DNA of 64,000 nucleotides from CBDBND01 sp965262665 (GTDB lineage: Bacteria; Pseudomonadota; Alphaproteobacteria; Rhodospirillales; Rhodospirillaceae), in assembly GCA_965262665.1 (NCBI GenBank), contig CBDHFR010000003.1, forward strand, positions 496,001 to 560,000, written 5' to 3'. Positions within the stretch are counted from its first letter, which is position 1, and the number at the start of each line of letters is the position of its first letter. Made by a program: the position numbers and the translations under genes. The notes under the pieces are model-generated. The model was given only the letters and a program-made list of their open reading frames with translations, was not told the DNA's origin and did no database searches. Positions 1 through 9,736 of the stretch are shown here, one piece after another.

Positions 1-370
1 CATAACTGGCACGTCGACAGAAGCCCCTTACTTCACCCACACCCGGCACACACCGACGATTATCAATGTCATTGCCAACAAGACGTGGTGGGACCGCCTG
101 GCCCCCGGCCAGCAACGCTTAGTCGAAGCGTCTCATCCGTCAATGCGAGAGTCAGGCCGGGCGCTCCGTGCCGACGAAGAGCGCATGCTTGTGATCGCGG
201 CCGAGGATCATGTCACGGTCATCGAGCCGACTTCGGAAGAACTGGCTGCCTGGCGTTCGGTTGGGAAGTCCACCCACCGCGCGTTGGTCGATGCGGCAGG
301 GGGACGGGCGCAAGAACTGTATGATCTGGTGATCGAAGCCAAGCAAGCGTATACAAATGACCGGGATTGA
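1..370 (+). CDS. TRAP transporter substrate-binding protein (DctP-like), 3' end only
   Basis: The reading frame is open from the left window edge and ends at TGA 368-370, giving about 122 C-terminal residues. The sequence resembles the C-terminal part of DctP-family periplasmic binding proteins, with a WWDRL...P..Q..V segment and a final helix containing YDLVIEAKQAY. It is a diverged paralogue of the TRAP binding protein at 11.5-13.5 kb, which ends in a similar IYDLVQEGKAAF segment. Such proteins capture a carboxylate-type solute in the periplasm for a DctQM permease. No permease gene is visible next to it. The N-terminus and signal peptide lie outside the window, and an IS630 remnant follows about 70 bases downstream. 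Confidence 0.7.
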   Translation, partial: ITGTSTEAPYFTHTRHTPTIINVIANKTWWDRLAPGQQRLVEASHPSMRESGRALRADEERMLVIAAEDHVTVIEPTSEELAAWRSVGKSTHRALVDAAGGRAQELYDLVIEAKQAYTNDRD

Positions 371-438
371 ATCGTTGGTGATGAATGACATCCCGTCTGT
401 TTGATTTTTCCGCTTCACAACGGGCGTTGCCTTCGAGG

Positions 439-536
439 GTTCTCGCCAATCTCGGCCAGCGTCATATCCTTGGTCTGCGCCACCAGATCCAGGATAAAGG
501 CCTCATGCGCATCCGGCTTCGAGCCAGGCGGTTGAA
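439..536 (-). mobile_element. IS630-family transposase remnant (about 98 bp)
   Basis: This stretch is nearly identical to the reverse complement of 56.92-57.02 kb, inside the IS630-family transposase fragment. It encodes the region AHEAFILDLVAQTKDMTLAEIGE on the minus strand. Neither terminal repeat is present, so only an internal scrap survives. It is one of three pieces of the same element in the window. Confidence 0.75.
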
Positions 537-626
537 GAACCACCTGGTCCGGATTTTGGGAGCAACGTCAGATAGAGGGGATGCCGGATCTTCCCAACTC
601 CGGTCAGGACAATAGAGGAGGCCATC

Positions 627-1055
627 ATGGCGTCAGTAGCCGAGGCGATAAAAAAAGAAATCGCGGAGATCATCCGCTTGGTCTATTCAGCCGCCCTTGA
701 GTCCCATGATGCGGATGACACCGATCAGCCGTTTCATGACGACGCAACGCTTTGGGACGCGTTTGAGCCTTCGCTTTACATCGGTAAAGAAGAGCGCATG
801 GAGTTCCACAATCTCGATCAAGAACAGCTTAAGGGCCGCGGCCCGTTGACCATGAATTTGGAAGAGCCGATTGTGACTGCCTGGAGCGATACCGCTATTG
901 CCCGTTATCATCTCGACTATGCATTTGAGCCGCCCAACGCCCACGCGGGCCGGATCCGCATCACCGACGTCTTTCGACGCATCGACGATCGCTGGATGAT
1001 AATGCATCACCACGAGGGCAAGGTGCCCTCCGGTTTCCCGCCGATTAGCGAATAG
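627..1055 (+). CDS. SnoaL-like / NTF2-fold protein
   Basis: A 142-residue protein with the length and pattern of the SnoaL-like (NTF2-like, ketosteroid-isomerase-type) superfamily: an N-terminal helix, then strands ending in a DVFRRIDDRWMIMHHHEGK segment typical of the C-terminal sheet (R.DGRW.I.H.H.S in relatives). A clear ribosome binding site, AGGAGG, sits 5 bases before the ATG. These cone-shaped alpha+beta domains bind small hydrophobic ligands and may be catalytic or not; the substrate cannot be told from sequence. It stands alone, flanked by an IS630 scrap upstream and a decayed binding-protein gene on the opposite strand downstream. The reading frame is intact. Confidence 0.75.
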   Translation: MASVAEAIKKEIAEIIRLVYSAALESHDADDTDQPFHDDATLWDAFEPSLYIGKEERMEFHNLDQEQLKGRGPLTMNLEEPIVTAWSDTAIARYHLDYAFEPPNAHAGRIRITDVFRRIDDRWMIMHHHEGKVPSGFPPISE

Positions 1056-1384
1056 GGGCAACTTGTCCCTCTTGAAAACCTCATCCAGACATGGACGGTT
1101 TGCACCATCAAGATCGGCGGATAAGGTTTTCGGAAGGCACAGGTAATGGACATACCGCATCGCCGCGCTGCGGATTACCTCAGGTGAACTGTTGAAATAA
1201 CGGAAAGGGTTGTGTGCATCGCCGGAGGCTACGAGACCTTAATTCCCAGCTCAAGCCCATTTAGTCTGACAATGCTGAAGTAATTGTTTGAATCGCCGCA
1301 ATAACCTTCAACCTCTTGACCACGTGGTCGAAGTTGACTCGGTCCTACGTCCTAAATTTGTGACCTCCTTCTTTCCATTCCGGT
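1056..1384. other. Intergenic stretch, no gene recognised
   Basis: This stretch separates the converging SnoaL-like gene and the binding-protein pseudogene. Frames on both strands are short and resemble no family I know. I see no convincing hairpin terminator or repeat. Confidence 0.5.
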
Positions 1385-2880
1385 TCAATTCGCTAGCATG
1401 ACGCGATGCCAGAAGATAAAGCTATGGGTTACAGAAAATTCAATAACCGACCCACTCAGTCCGAAAAGTTCTAAGGGTTCATACAAAAGGATAGCGGGGG
1501 CCTGCTCTCGATAGTGCGCCATCACTGCCTGTGTCATGGCGCGCCGTTTCTCCAGATCAGGTTGCCTTAAGGCGGATGCAATGGCCGGCATGATCTCCTG
1601 ATCACAGAACCAAGCAGCAGGCCATGTGCAGGAGTGATACCTAATCCCCCTAAGGGCATCCAAATTGGGTTCTGTCGAAAAGAACAAATTGAACGCCTCA
1701 CCTTTCCAGGCGCCAGTTCGGAAATTGGACGCAAACGTCGGATAGGGGATGGTCTGGATCGTCAACTGAACGCCTACTCGGCGCAAATCATCTGCGATCT
1801 TCTGGAACACTAATGAATCATTGGGCCCAATGATGGTGACTTCCGCCGTCATTTCGAAGCCATCAGGATATCCGGCCTTGCGGAGAAGTTGTTGCGCCCT
1901 GTCCAGGTCATATCCGTAAGGCGCAAGCTGCGGATTGTAGCCGAATGCCACACGAGAGGTCGGTTGGCTCGCTACTACAGTCTTCCCGCCCATAACCTCA
2001 TTGATGATGGCATCCATGTTGACGGCGTAGTTCAAGGCTTGCCGGACGAGTTTTGACTGGAGCGGTGACCCGTCTTTCGTCGTTATGAAGATAAGACCGA
2101 GCACGGCCGGGAGAGGCGCGATGTATATCGAACCCTCAGCTGAGGTAATTAAATCTGCATCATCATGACCAACAGCGAACGCGATATCCAACCGGTCTGA
2201 GAGCAATCCGTTCAGTCGAGTGGCAGGTTCTTTAAGAACCAAAAATTCCAGACCCGTTTCCCTTGGGGGACGCCAGGACATTTCGAATGCGGATAGGCTA
2301 GCCTTTTCATCGGAGAGAACGTCAACTTGGAAAGGGCCGGTTCCCACTGGCGCAAGCGCGAAAGCCTCAGGACCAAGTTCTGCCCATTCCGCTGAGTCTG
2401 GGATGAGCAATTGAGAGACTGTCCTTGGAAAGATAACGTCGGGGTTTCGCAAGGTGATTTCGACCGTATGGGGGTCAATGGACTGCGCGCCGACGACATC
2501 ATCAAATTCTTGGGCCAATACTTCGCGAAGCGTGAGCGGTCCCGTCAAATAGTGCAACGCCGCCACAACATCGTCCGCCGTAAAAAGACGGCCACTGGAG
2601 AACATGACGTCATTTCTAAGTTCGAAGCGCCAGACCGTCGCATCGTTGCTGGACCAGGATGTGGCGAGCCACGGGTGTGGTGAGCCGTCCGGTCCCAGCC
2701 GAGTTAGTCATCAAAAACAGCTGATAATATGAAGGCCCCTGGCATGTTCGGCGAGGCCCAAGGGTTAAAGCGTGCCGAAGGGAGCGCTGTAACACCGGCG
2801 CGGATCTCCTTTGCCGATGCCGGCGTCCAAAGACACGCGCACACCACGACGTGTAACAGTATGAGGAGTGGCCTGTTTTT
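1385..2880 (-). pseudogene. ABC transporter substrate-binding protein, family 5 (SBP_bac_5), frameshifted
   Basis: The 406-residue frame 2605-1385 covers most of a family-5 (oligopeptide/nickel type) periplasmic binding protein, with the motifs VRQALNYAVN, YGYDLDRAQQLLRKAGYPDG and a WFCD..IMP C-terminal region. It is a paralogue of the intact gene at 23596-25134. Upstream on the same strand another frame gives a signal peptide (LILLHVVVCACLWTPASA) and the mature start KEIRAGVTALP, which runs into TAA at 2706-2704. The homologous text resumes as LTRLGPDGSPHPWLATSW in the next frame, so about one base is missing near 2707-2710. No ATG, GTG or TTG precedes the signal peptide in frame, so the start also appears lost. 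No permease or ATPase genes are adjacent. Confidence 0.85.
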
Positions 2881-3240
2881 GAGTGGTAAGATGCGGCTGT
2901 CTTTCTTTCGTAACCAAACTGGTTTCTCTGAACAATCATACCAGTCCAGTCGAAAAGGAAATAATCAGGTTGCCTTGCGTTGGTCAAACCGAGCCTGTTC
3001 CAGGAACAGGGAGCGAATGGCGAGACCATTGTTTACGTGAGTTCTTTCTTAGCCGGACTGGTCCGCACCAGGGACATCGTCCCGGCGCCCCTAGATCCTC
3101 CGGCATAATACCTTGTGCTATTTGTAGCAGAAGACCCTAGACCGTCCTTGCGATGAAATGTCCGGTGTTTCCATGAAATGGTCTTATGTTCGGCAACCGG
3201 GAAATGATCTTTTGAAAGTGTCTGGTTACGCGAGCGACAT
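2881..3240. other. Intergenic stretch between divergent genes
   Basis: This holds the upstream sides of the decayed binding protein (minus) and the amidohydrolase (plus). No conserved coding frame was recognised, and no strong promoter pair could be picked by eye. Confidence 0.45.
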
Positions 3241-4398
3241 ATGAGCACATCTAAACCACGTGTAGTCGTTGATGCGGATTCCCATATCGGTATGCCGTTG
3301 GATCTTTGGGATTTTTTACCTGAGGACGTAAAGGCACGGGATGACCGACCCCGCTATGTGGAGGAGAACGGAGCGCTTGTCTTTCGCGCTGGCCGATATC
3401 GTTTTCCGCCCGAAGGCATAAAGGCTGCCCTTACGCCTTCGGCGAGTGTGCCGGGACCGCGGGGGGGCTGGGACCCGGACGTCACCGTCAACGAGTTTCA
3501 GTTAGCGGAAGGGGTTGATCGCAGCTGTCTGATGCCACATCGGATCATTTGTCCCGCGTATTTGGGCGATGCGCAACTGAGTAACGCCATAGCCCAGGCC
3601 TACAATTCCTGGCTACAACAATTCTGCCAAAAACATCCCACACGCTTGTTCGGTTATGGCTTCGTCAATGTGGCCGACATTCCTGGGGCTATCGCCGAGA
3701 TGCGGCGGTGCGTCACCGAACTGGGGTTTCCTGCGATTGTCTTCAATCCATCGGTGATCGGCAATTCACCCGAAGACTACAAGGTGATCTCCGACGAGTA
3801 CTTTTTTCCCCTTTATGAGGTAGCCGAAGAGATGGGCGTCCCCATCGGGTTTCATGCTTTCGGCGATCCCTATGTGCCTGGGCACGAGCACAACTGGCCC
3901 CGTGGACCCGGCTTATGGTCCGACATCGTGGGGTTTCCAATGCAAGGCATGCAGATCTTTTTACACCTCGTCGCCGGGGGCGTATGCGAAACCTTCCCCA
4001 AACTGAAAATGGGTGTCTTCGAAGCGGGCGTTGCGTGGGTAGGCATGGTCATAGACCGTATTCATGAGCGCCTCGAAAAGTTCGGCGATATGCCGAAAAT
4101 CCTGGCGCCCAATATGAAGCTGCGTCCCGAAGAATACATCCAGCGGCAAATCTGGTTCGGATTTGAACTGGAGGATCATTTCGTGGGCGAGTTCATAAAT
4201 TGGACCAAAGCATCTAACCGCCTTCTGTTCTCGGCCGACTATCCTCATTTGGATTATGAGCCTGGCCAGTTGGGCGAATTTTTGCAGCGGGACGACCTGG
4301 AGCCGGAGACCATTCGCAAGGCGCTGTGTGACAATGCCCTGGAGTTTTTCCGTTGGGACGATACGGCCGCTGACGCTACATCCGACGCGGCCGCATAG
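3241..4398 (+). CDS. Amidohydrolase family 2 (ACMSD-like TIM-barrel metal hydrolase)
   Basis: A 385-residue protein with the pattern of amidohydrolase-related (PF04909-type) enzymes, which hydrolyse or decarboxylate small organic acids using a barrel-bound metal. Visible signatures are the N-terminal D-x-D-x-H motif (DADSHIG, residues 11-17), a mid-barrel His in IGFHAFGDP (about 204), and the late Asp in FSADYPHLDYE (about 336-346). Relatives usually have Glu after the first motif's His region, and the metal set could be reduced here. It is followed two bases later by a broken nitrilase-family gene and then a PhyH-type dioxygenase, which suggests a small catabolic operon. The substrate is unknown. 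Start ATG fits; the Shine-Dalgarno is weak (AGCGAC). Confidence 0.8.
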   Translation: MSTSKPRVVVDADSHIGMPLDLWDFLPEDVKARDDRPRYVEENGALVFRAGRYRFPPEGIKAALTPSASVPGPRGGWDPDVTVNEFQLAEGVDRSCLMPHRIICPAYLGDAQLSNAIAQAYNSWLQQFCQKHPTRLFGYGFVNVADIPGAIAEMRRCVTELGFPAIVFNPSVIGNSPEDYKVISDEYFFPLYEVAEEMGVPIGFHAFGDPYVPGHEHNWPRGPGLWSDIVGFPMQGMQIFLHLVAGGVCETFPKLKMGVFEAGVAWVGMVIDRIHERLEKFGDMPKILAPNMKLRPEEYIQRQIWFGFELEDHFVGEFINWTKASNRLLFSADYPHLDYEPGQLGEFLQRDDLEPETIRKALCDNALEFFRWDDTAADATSDAAA

Positions 4399-4400
4399 GC

Positions 4401-5447
4401 GTGCGAAACGTGAACGCAAAGTGTCAGGCGTTCGCCGTCCAGCTACAGATCGTCCCTGCATTCCGTTCTGATGGGACCTTTGTCGATGATGCCGAGGAGC
4501 GCAACGTCTCGCGTATCTGTCACCACGTAAACACGACAAGCAATAGTTCAGACACCGCGCTTGTTGTCTTTCCAGAGTTTTTCTTGCAGGGCTACACGCC
4601 GGGCATTGGCGTAAAGGACTGGATACGAGCAAGTATTAAGAATTCCAGGTCCGGAAACCGAAGCCATTGCTGAAGCTGCCCAACGGGTAAAAGCATATGT
4701 CTCTGTTTGTACTTACGAAGTCATACGCGAATTTCCCGGCCGCTTTTTCAACACCAACAACGTCATCGGCCCAAACGGCGATACGATCCTTGTCTACCGC
4801 AAGCTTTATGCCATGATGGCCAAACACGGCCTAGCGATGTCTATGATCGGTGGCTTGAGCTATTCGGGTCCAGCAGCCTGTTCCCGGTTGCCGATACGCC
4901 ATTCGGCAGGATCGGAGCGCTAATTGCCCGTGATATTCATTGGCCGGAAGCTGCGCGGTGCCTGACCCTTAAAGGTGCAGAAATCATCGTCAATCCTTTG
5001 AGCGCCGTCGGTCCGTCGACCAACGAACAGTCGGGCGCAGATTGGATCCGCCCGGTCCGCGCTCACGAGAATCTGGTCTATGTGATCTGCGCTAACATCG
5101 GTCCTTTCGGTGATGATGGGGGGAACGTTAACGATATGGGACGAATAAGATCTGAAATTGTAGACTTTACCGGCAAAGTTTTAGCGCGGGCGGATACAGA
5201 AGAGGAAACCGTTGTCGTATCACCCTTGGATATGGACGCCCTCAGACGATTACGCACTCAAAAAAACACCAACTATGTCGCCCAGCTCCAGCCGCACTTG
5301 CATGCCAGTGCTTATGCTGATGCAGACCTCTTCCCCGCCAACGGATGGCTGGAAGAGCCGATTGAAAAAGACGAAGAGAACGACCGTACGGAACGGTGTG
5401 TCATAGACCGGATGATTGCAAACGGACTGTCGATCGATCCAGATTAA
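4401..5447 (+). pseudogene. Carbon-nitrogen hydrolase (nitrilase superfamily), two frameshifts and no catalytic Cys
   Basis: Three segments of one nitrilase-superfamily protein lie in two alternating frames. Frame A (4401 to about 4635) holds the catalytic Glu in VVFPEFFLQGY. A second frame from about 4640 reads IPGPETEAIAEAAQRVKAYV and includes the catalytic-Lys region VYRKLYAMM. The first frame resumes near 4825 with RPSDVYDRWLELFG and runs to 5447. An indel near 4635-4640 and a compensating one near 4815-4825 are therefore implied. The usual catalytic motif C-x-D-x-x-F-P-E is IARDIHWPE here, so the nucleophilic Cys is Ala. Even if the frames were repaired, ordinary amidase chemistry would not be expected. 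A GTG start follows the amidohydrolase stop by two bases. Confidence 0.8.
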
Positions 5448-5614
5448 GGATGCTCGGGTGCCGGACATGAGTAAATGACACCGATGGGCAACAGTCGGGC
5501 CTCAATCCTTTTGTGTATAATGTCGGTTGCCTTGACTCAGCATACGTTCCATTACTTTTTGAATCCGGATACGCTTTCTGTTCGGGACGTAGCAAACATG
5601 CGGGACCGCTAACC

Positions 5615-6463
5615 GTGAACAAACATCCATTGAAACCGCTCACAGATGAACACCGTGAAGTTTATGCCCGTGACGGTGTGACATGCCTGCGCGGCATGTT
5701 GGACCAGGACTGGATCACTAAAATGCGTGCGGCGGTAGACGCCCTTATTGCGAATCCCGATCAAGCCCCCATGCAAGGCCCGTCTGACTCGGAGGGGTTT
5801 GCCTCTTTACTCTTCATGTGGAGGCAGGAAGGGCCCTTTCGGGACTTTGTTCTCAGCTCTCCCCTCGCGGAGATGGTGGGCCGTACGATTGGATCAAAGG
5901 AAATACGTGCCTATCACGACCACCTTTTCGTTAAACACATGAGATCGCCCCACATCATGAATTGGCATCACGATGCCGCCACCTGGCCCTTCGACGGAGA
6001 ACAGGCTCCAACCATCTGGGTTGCACTCTCTAACGTGTCGGAAGAAAACGGTAGGCTGGAATTCGTCAAGGGCTACCACAAATACCTTATGGAAAAGGAC
6101 GTTACTTACAGTGGGCACTACGCCAAAGGCGATTTCGGGCCGGCGGATGCGGTCAAGTGTCCGAACTTCTGGGAAGAGGCCGAAAGCGCTGAACTAGAGA
6201 TCGTGTCTTGGGATCTCAGCCCGGGCGATTCTTTGATCTTTCACCCACGCATACCACACGGGTCAAAGCATGCCCTGCACGCCTCTGAACCACGCATTGG
6301 GCTGAGTACGCGGTGGATCGGCGACGACATAGTTTGGCACTACCGGAAAGGCAACGTGAATGTTCCCGGAGTAGACAAGATGCCAGTAGGCGACAAAGTG
6401 CGGGGCAAATTCTTTCCCTTGGTATGGCAAGACCCGGACAGTGCGGATTCACAGGCTGCGTGA
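5615..6463 (+). CDS. Phytanoyl-CoA dioxygenase (PhyH) family protein
   Basis: A 282-residue non-heme Fe(II)/2-oxoglutarate dioxygenase of the PhyH type. The iron-binding facial triad is visible: H-x-D in NWHHDAATWPF (about 122-132) and the distal His in IPHGSKHAL, with Arg in SEPRIGLSTRW as the likely 2-oxoglutarate anchor. GTG at 5615 is chosen because homology begins at KPLTDEHREVYARDGV; an upstream in-frame ATG at 5513 would add 34 unlikely residues. These enzymes hydroxylate lipids, amino acids or natural products. It follows the amidohydrolase and broken nitrilase-family gene on the same strand, after about 170 bases. The reading frame is intact. Confidence 0.8.
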   Translation: MNKHPLKPLTDEHREVYARDGVTCLRGMLDQDWITKMRAAVDALIANPDQAPMQGPSDSEGFASLLFMWRQEGPFRDFVLSSPLAEMVGRTIGSKEIRAYHDHLFVKHMRSPHIMNWHHDAATWPFDGEQAPTIWVALSNVSEENGRLEFVKGYHKYLMEKDVTYSGHYAKGDFGPADAVKCPNFWEEAESAELEIVSWDLSPGDSLIFHPRIPHGSKHALHASEPRIGLSTRWIGDDIVWHYRKGNVNVPGVDKMPVGDKVRGKFFPLVWQDPDSADSQAA

Positions 6464-6725
6464 CCCAAGAAACATACATAAGCAGTCCCGGTTGGACGCG
6501 GACGGGACCGCAACTTTAGAGCAAACCGATAGATTCCCCTTTTAACAATACACGGACAGCCCAGTACCTATCCGTAGGTCACTGGCAATGCACGGCCTAT
6601 GCGTCTTTTTTCATTTCCAATTTCAGATGAAAATAGATGGCAATAGTCACCGTCCCGAACTTTGGCTTTGCGTAAAGCGGGATGTCGCCCCATGGTTATT
6701 TATGAACATTCTAATTAGTCGACTG

Positions 6726-7508
6726 TTAAGAAGCCGTTTTGCATGCGGCCATTGGTATGAGAGCCGCGATTATGTCTGCGATGATTGGGCGCAAGAGAAG
6801 CTTCATCCATACAAGGAGGAGGCGGAAGTTGTAGCCAATGGCGCTCATCACGGCGTTGATGTGATCTCCGAGGTATCCCTTGAGGAAGTTTCGACCAAGC
6901 TGACCGTCGGTTTTGTTGTGACCGATGACGGCCTCAATGGCGCTTCTTCGCCTGAGTTCTTTTTTGATCTGTCCGTGGACGCCGCGTTTCTGTCCGGATT
7001 TGAAGACCCGGTTCGGCCTAGGCACGTCGTGGCCACGGTAGCCCTTGTCGACATAGATGCGCTCGACCTCGCGCCCGGTGAGGGCCTCGGTCTCCTCGAT
7101 GATCCCCTTCAGGGTGTGGCCGTCGAAGGGATTCCCGGGGAGCGCGGTGGCGTGGAGGATGAACTGGCCACCCTTGCAACGCTTGTTGGTCGTGGTGATC
7201 GAGACCTTGACGCCGAACTCGTAGGGCTTGGCAGCCTTGCCTTTGGCGGTGCATTCGACTTCGGGGGCGTGCCAGGAGTAGAGCTTCCGGCCGCGCTGAC
7301 ACTGCTTCTGGCTGCGGATCCGGCGGGCCTTGACGAGGGCGCCGGCGAGGACCGCCTCGAGGACCGGATCGCCATTGATCTTGCGTGTGATGTCACGGGT
7401 CAAGCGGCCGAGCCGGGTGCGGAGGAACTTCAACTCCCGGTTCATCCGCTTGAACTGTTTGGCGTGCGCATAGCGCCCGGCCATCATCGCTGCCCGCTTG
7501 GCGAGCCT
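6726..7508 (-). pseudogene. IS5-family transposase, C-terminal part only
   Basis: This frame encodes about the last 260 residues of a long (about 450 aa) IS5-family DDE transposase. Recognisable blocks are RAAMMAGRYAHAKQF, KLYSWHAPEVEC, GGQFILHATALPGNP, YVDKGYRGHD, and RRRSAIEAVIGHNKTDGQLGRN, which hold the second Asp and the final Glu. The N-terminal half with the first catalytic Asp is absent: the frame is closed by TAG just upstream of RLAKRAAMMAG near 7508, and the flanking sequence is unrelated. The element is therefore a dead fragment. It differs from the 907-bp IS5-family copies elsewhere in the window. Confidence 0.85.
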
Positions 7509-7510
7509 CT

Positions 7511-8528
7511 AGGTGTTTCGTGGAATCAACGGGGACACGATCGCAATCCACGGCGAGCGGGACCGGCGGGATCGCGGGTCACCAGCCGCCTTACAAATTC
7601 TCAATCCCATCGACTTGACGGTCCCGTGGTTACAACGTCAACCGGCTCGCTGAGGGGGGCGGCTTCCGCTATCTAACCAGAGGTATTGGACGTACAGAAG
7701 CGAAAGGCTGTCACGCCTGCCTCCCGCGTAAGCTCAAAAAAGTGAGACACGCAGATGCATAGGTACTTCGATCCGATGCCGAACGAAATCCGAGACCCCC
7801 CTACCTTCGTCAATAGCGCGGGTCCCATACCGATCATTACAGACCTTCATGCCAAGTGCTCGATAACCCAAATTGCCGCGCTTGTTTCATAGGCGTCTCG
7901 TTCGCTTACCGCCAGTCCGGGCTTCCCGATCGGCGATCGGCATTAAACGGTGGGCAACTTGTTCAAGCCGTTCAGCATCACACCCAGCGCAATCCAAGTC
8001 GAAGAGATCGCCACAGATGGCAGCGCCGCGTAAGGTTACAAACGCATTGCCCTCGTCAAGGTGGTCGAAAAACCATTTAATCGAAAGGACGCCATCCCTA
8101 TCCGTCAAAACGTCACAGCTCTTATCTGGTAGATTCAGCACATCAACACATTGTCACGCACTTTTTCACCCGATTGCCCTGCGGCGTCCATGAGACACGT
8201 TGGGGGTTCTTGATTTATAAAGTACTTCCGACGAGTTGGATGAGGCGACTTTATGGCCGTCATGCGGCGCTGCACCAATGAACGACTATGCCGGGATGGT
8301 TGCTGGGCCGTAAGCGTTATACAGCACGGAACTTTGATACCTTTGAATCGAATGACGTCTTTGGGCTAGGATGCCGGTCTAAGTTTAATCCAGACCATAG
8401 GAATTGTAATTCCCGACACAGGCGAAATTGTTTAAATCTTTTTCACCAGTGAGCGTGCTGATTTTTGGCTTTCACATGCTCGGTGACCTGCGCCCCCGAA
8501 ATGTCGCCGCTATTACAATGCTAGGAGC
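7511..8528. other. About 1 kb without a recognisable gene
   Basis: Short frames exist on both strands, the longest being 7887-8141 on the minus strand (84 codons), but none resembles a family I know. The stretch lies between a truncated IS5-family transposase and a truncated hypothetical gene, so it is probably degraded sequence. A TACAAT -10-like hexamer at about 8514-8519 could serve the gene at 8550, though no good -35 box is seen. Confidence 0.4.
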
Positions 8529-8549
8529 GTGTGTGATGGGAGACAGGTG

Positions 8550-8882
8550 ATGGGGGATTCTAGAAAAAACAAAGAACGGCTGGAAGTCATTGCTGACTCC
8601 TCGTTGAGCACGTTTTCAAAGGTTGCTGAGGCTGCTCGCATTCATCTTGGACGAGCCGCTTCTCCGGCTGGCCCAGAGTCTTTCGCCAACATTAACACTT
8701 TCACGTCTACCGAGACGCTGCGTACCCAAGACCGCATCAATCGGGAGAATGCCGAGGGGTTCAAGCTCCTAATGAGGGAGCCAGCTATCGCCCGAGTCGT
8801 GGTCGCCGACGAAGGGGATAACCGGAGGGTCTATTACATCTGGACCTGCACCGCAAAAGTGGAGAGTTACCTTCTCACCTAA
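8550..8882 (+). CDS. Hypothetical protein, 3' end cut by an IS3 element
   Basis: About 97 native residues starting at MGDSRKNKERLEV, followed by roughly 13 residues read from the left end of the IS3 element (which begins at 8841) before a stop at 8882. The text TLRTQDRINRENAEGFKLLMREPAIARVVVADEGDNRRVYYI looks like a real conserved protein, but I cannot name the family. Helical N-terminal half, then strands. The natural C-terminus is missing. An alternative in-frame GTG start exists at 8529. The function is unknown. Confidence 0.5.
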   Translation: MGDSRKNKERLEVIADSSLSTFSKVAEAARIHLGRAASPAGPESFANINTFTSTETLRTQDRINRENAEGFKLLMREPAIARVVVADEGDNRRVYYIWTCTAKVESYLLT

Positions 8883-9736
8883 GCCGCCATACTTTCGCAC
8901 TTCACCGGACTGATGCTGCCCAGATATGAATGGCGACGACGCGGATTATAAAATCCATTGATATAATGGAACAGGGCGTTTTGTGCCTGTTCCCTGGTTT
9001 CATAGTGTTCCCTCCATATTAATTCTGCTTTCAATGATTTGAAGAACGTTTCTACAGTCGCATTGCCATAGCAATTCCCTTTGCCAGACATCGAAGAGAG
9101 AAAGCCGTGGCCTTTGAGAAGTTTCCGGTAATCGTTGGAGCAATACTGCGAGCCACGATCAGAATGATGAATGACCCCTGGTGGCGGTTGTCGCAATGCA
9201 ATGGCCCTTTTCAGAGCCTTGATCGGCAAATCCCGTTTGAGCCTGTCGCTGACGGCCCAGCCAATGACACGGCGTGAATACAAATCGATGATCACCGCAA
9301 GATACAGCCAGCCCGCTGCCGTCCAGAGATAGCTGATATCACCGGCCCATTTCTGGTTTGGTCCCGTGGCCTGAAAATCTCCATCCAGAAGGTTGGGAGC
9401 TATGTTGTGGTTGTGATTACTGTTTGTCGTGCGTTTGAATTTATGAGTTCTGACGATGCGAATATCGTTCTCCCGCATCAACCGCCCGACCCGGCGTTCA
9501 CCAATGACGATGCCTTGATCCCTGAGTTCATCAGTCATTCGCTGGCGACCATAGGCCCGATAATTACGGGCATGTTCGGCACGAATATGGGCCAAATAGA
9601 CCCTGTCGTCGCGTTGGCGCTGACTGGCAGGGCGAGACACCCAAGCGTAGTAGCCGCTTTCACTGACCCTCAGGACTTTGCACATCCTGCAGATTGAAAA
9701 ATTGGCCTTCTCCTTTGCGATGAAATAAAACCTCAT
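8879..9736 (-). CDS. IS3-family transposase OrfB (DDE integrase core)
   Basis: A 285-residue integrase-like protein that catalyses strand transfer of the element once fused to OrfA. It shows an N-terminal HTH_21-type block (CRMCKVLRVSESGYYAW), then the rve core: first Asp in KWAGDISYLWT, second in VIHHSDRGSQYCS, and the catalytic Glu in NATVETFFKSLKAEL. The final NGFYNPRRRHSYLG block is typical of the family. Its ATG overlaps the orfA stop as ATGA, and it lies in the -1 frame. Length and motifs are complete, so this copy may be active. Confidence 0.92.
   Translation of the reverse strand: MRFYFIAKEKANFSICRMCKVLRVSESGYYAWVSRPASQRQRDDRVYLAHIRAEHARNYRAYGRQRMTDELRDQGIVIGERRVGRLMRENDIRIVRTHKFKRTTNSNHNHNIAPNLLDGDFQATGPNQKWAGDISYLWTAAGWLYLAVIIDLYSRRVIGWAVSDRLKRDLPIKALKRAIALRQPPPGVIHHSDRGSQYCSNDYRKLLKGHGFLSSMSGKGNCYGNATVETFFKSLKAELIWREHYETREQAQNALFHYINGFYNPRRRHSYLGSISPVKCESMAA

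Noticed and set aside
687..1160. Minus-strand 157-codon frame
   Set aside because: It overlaps the SnoaL-like gene entirely and shows no known motifs.
6484..6510. Possible hairpin GTCCCG...CGGGAC after the PhyH gene
   Set aside because: The stem is short, the loop long, and no T-run follows, so a terminator call is not supported.
6588..7676. Long plus-strand frame (362 codons) across the IS5-family fragment
   Set aside because: It is the antisense of the transposase and has no family resemblance; long antisense frames are expected in GC-rich DNA.
7887..8141. Minus-strand frame of 84 codons with protein-like text (DGVLSIKWFFDHLDEGNAF)
   Set aside because: No recognisable family, no ribosome site, and it lies in a stretch of degraded sequence; not listed as a gene.
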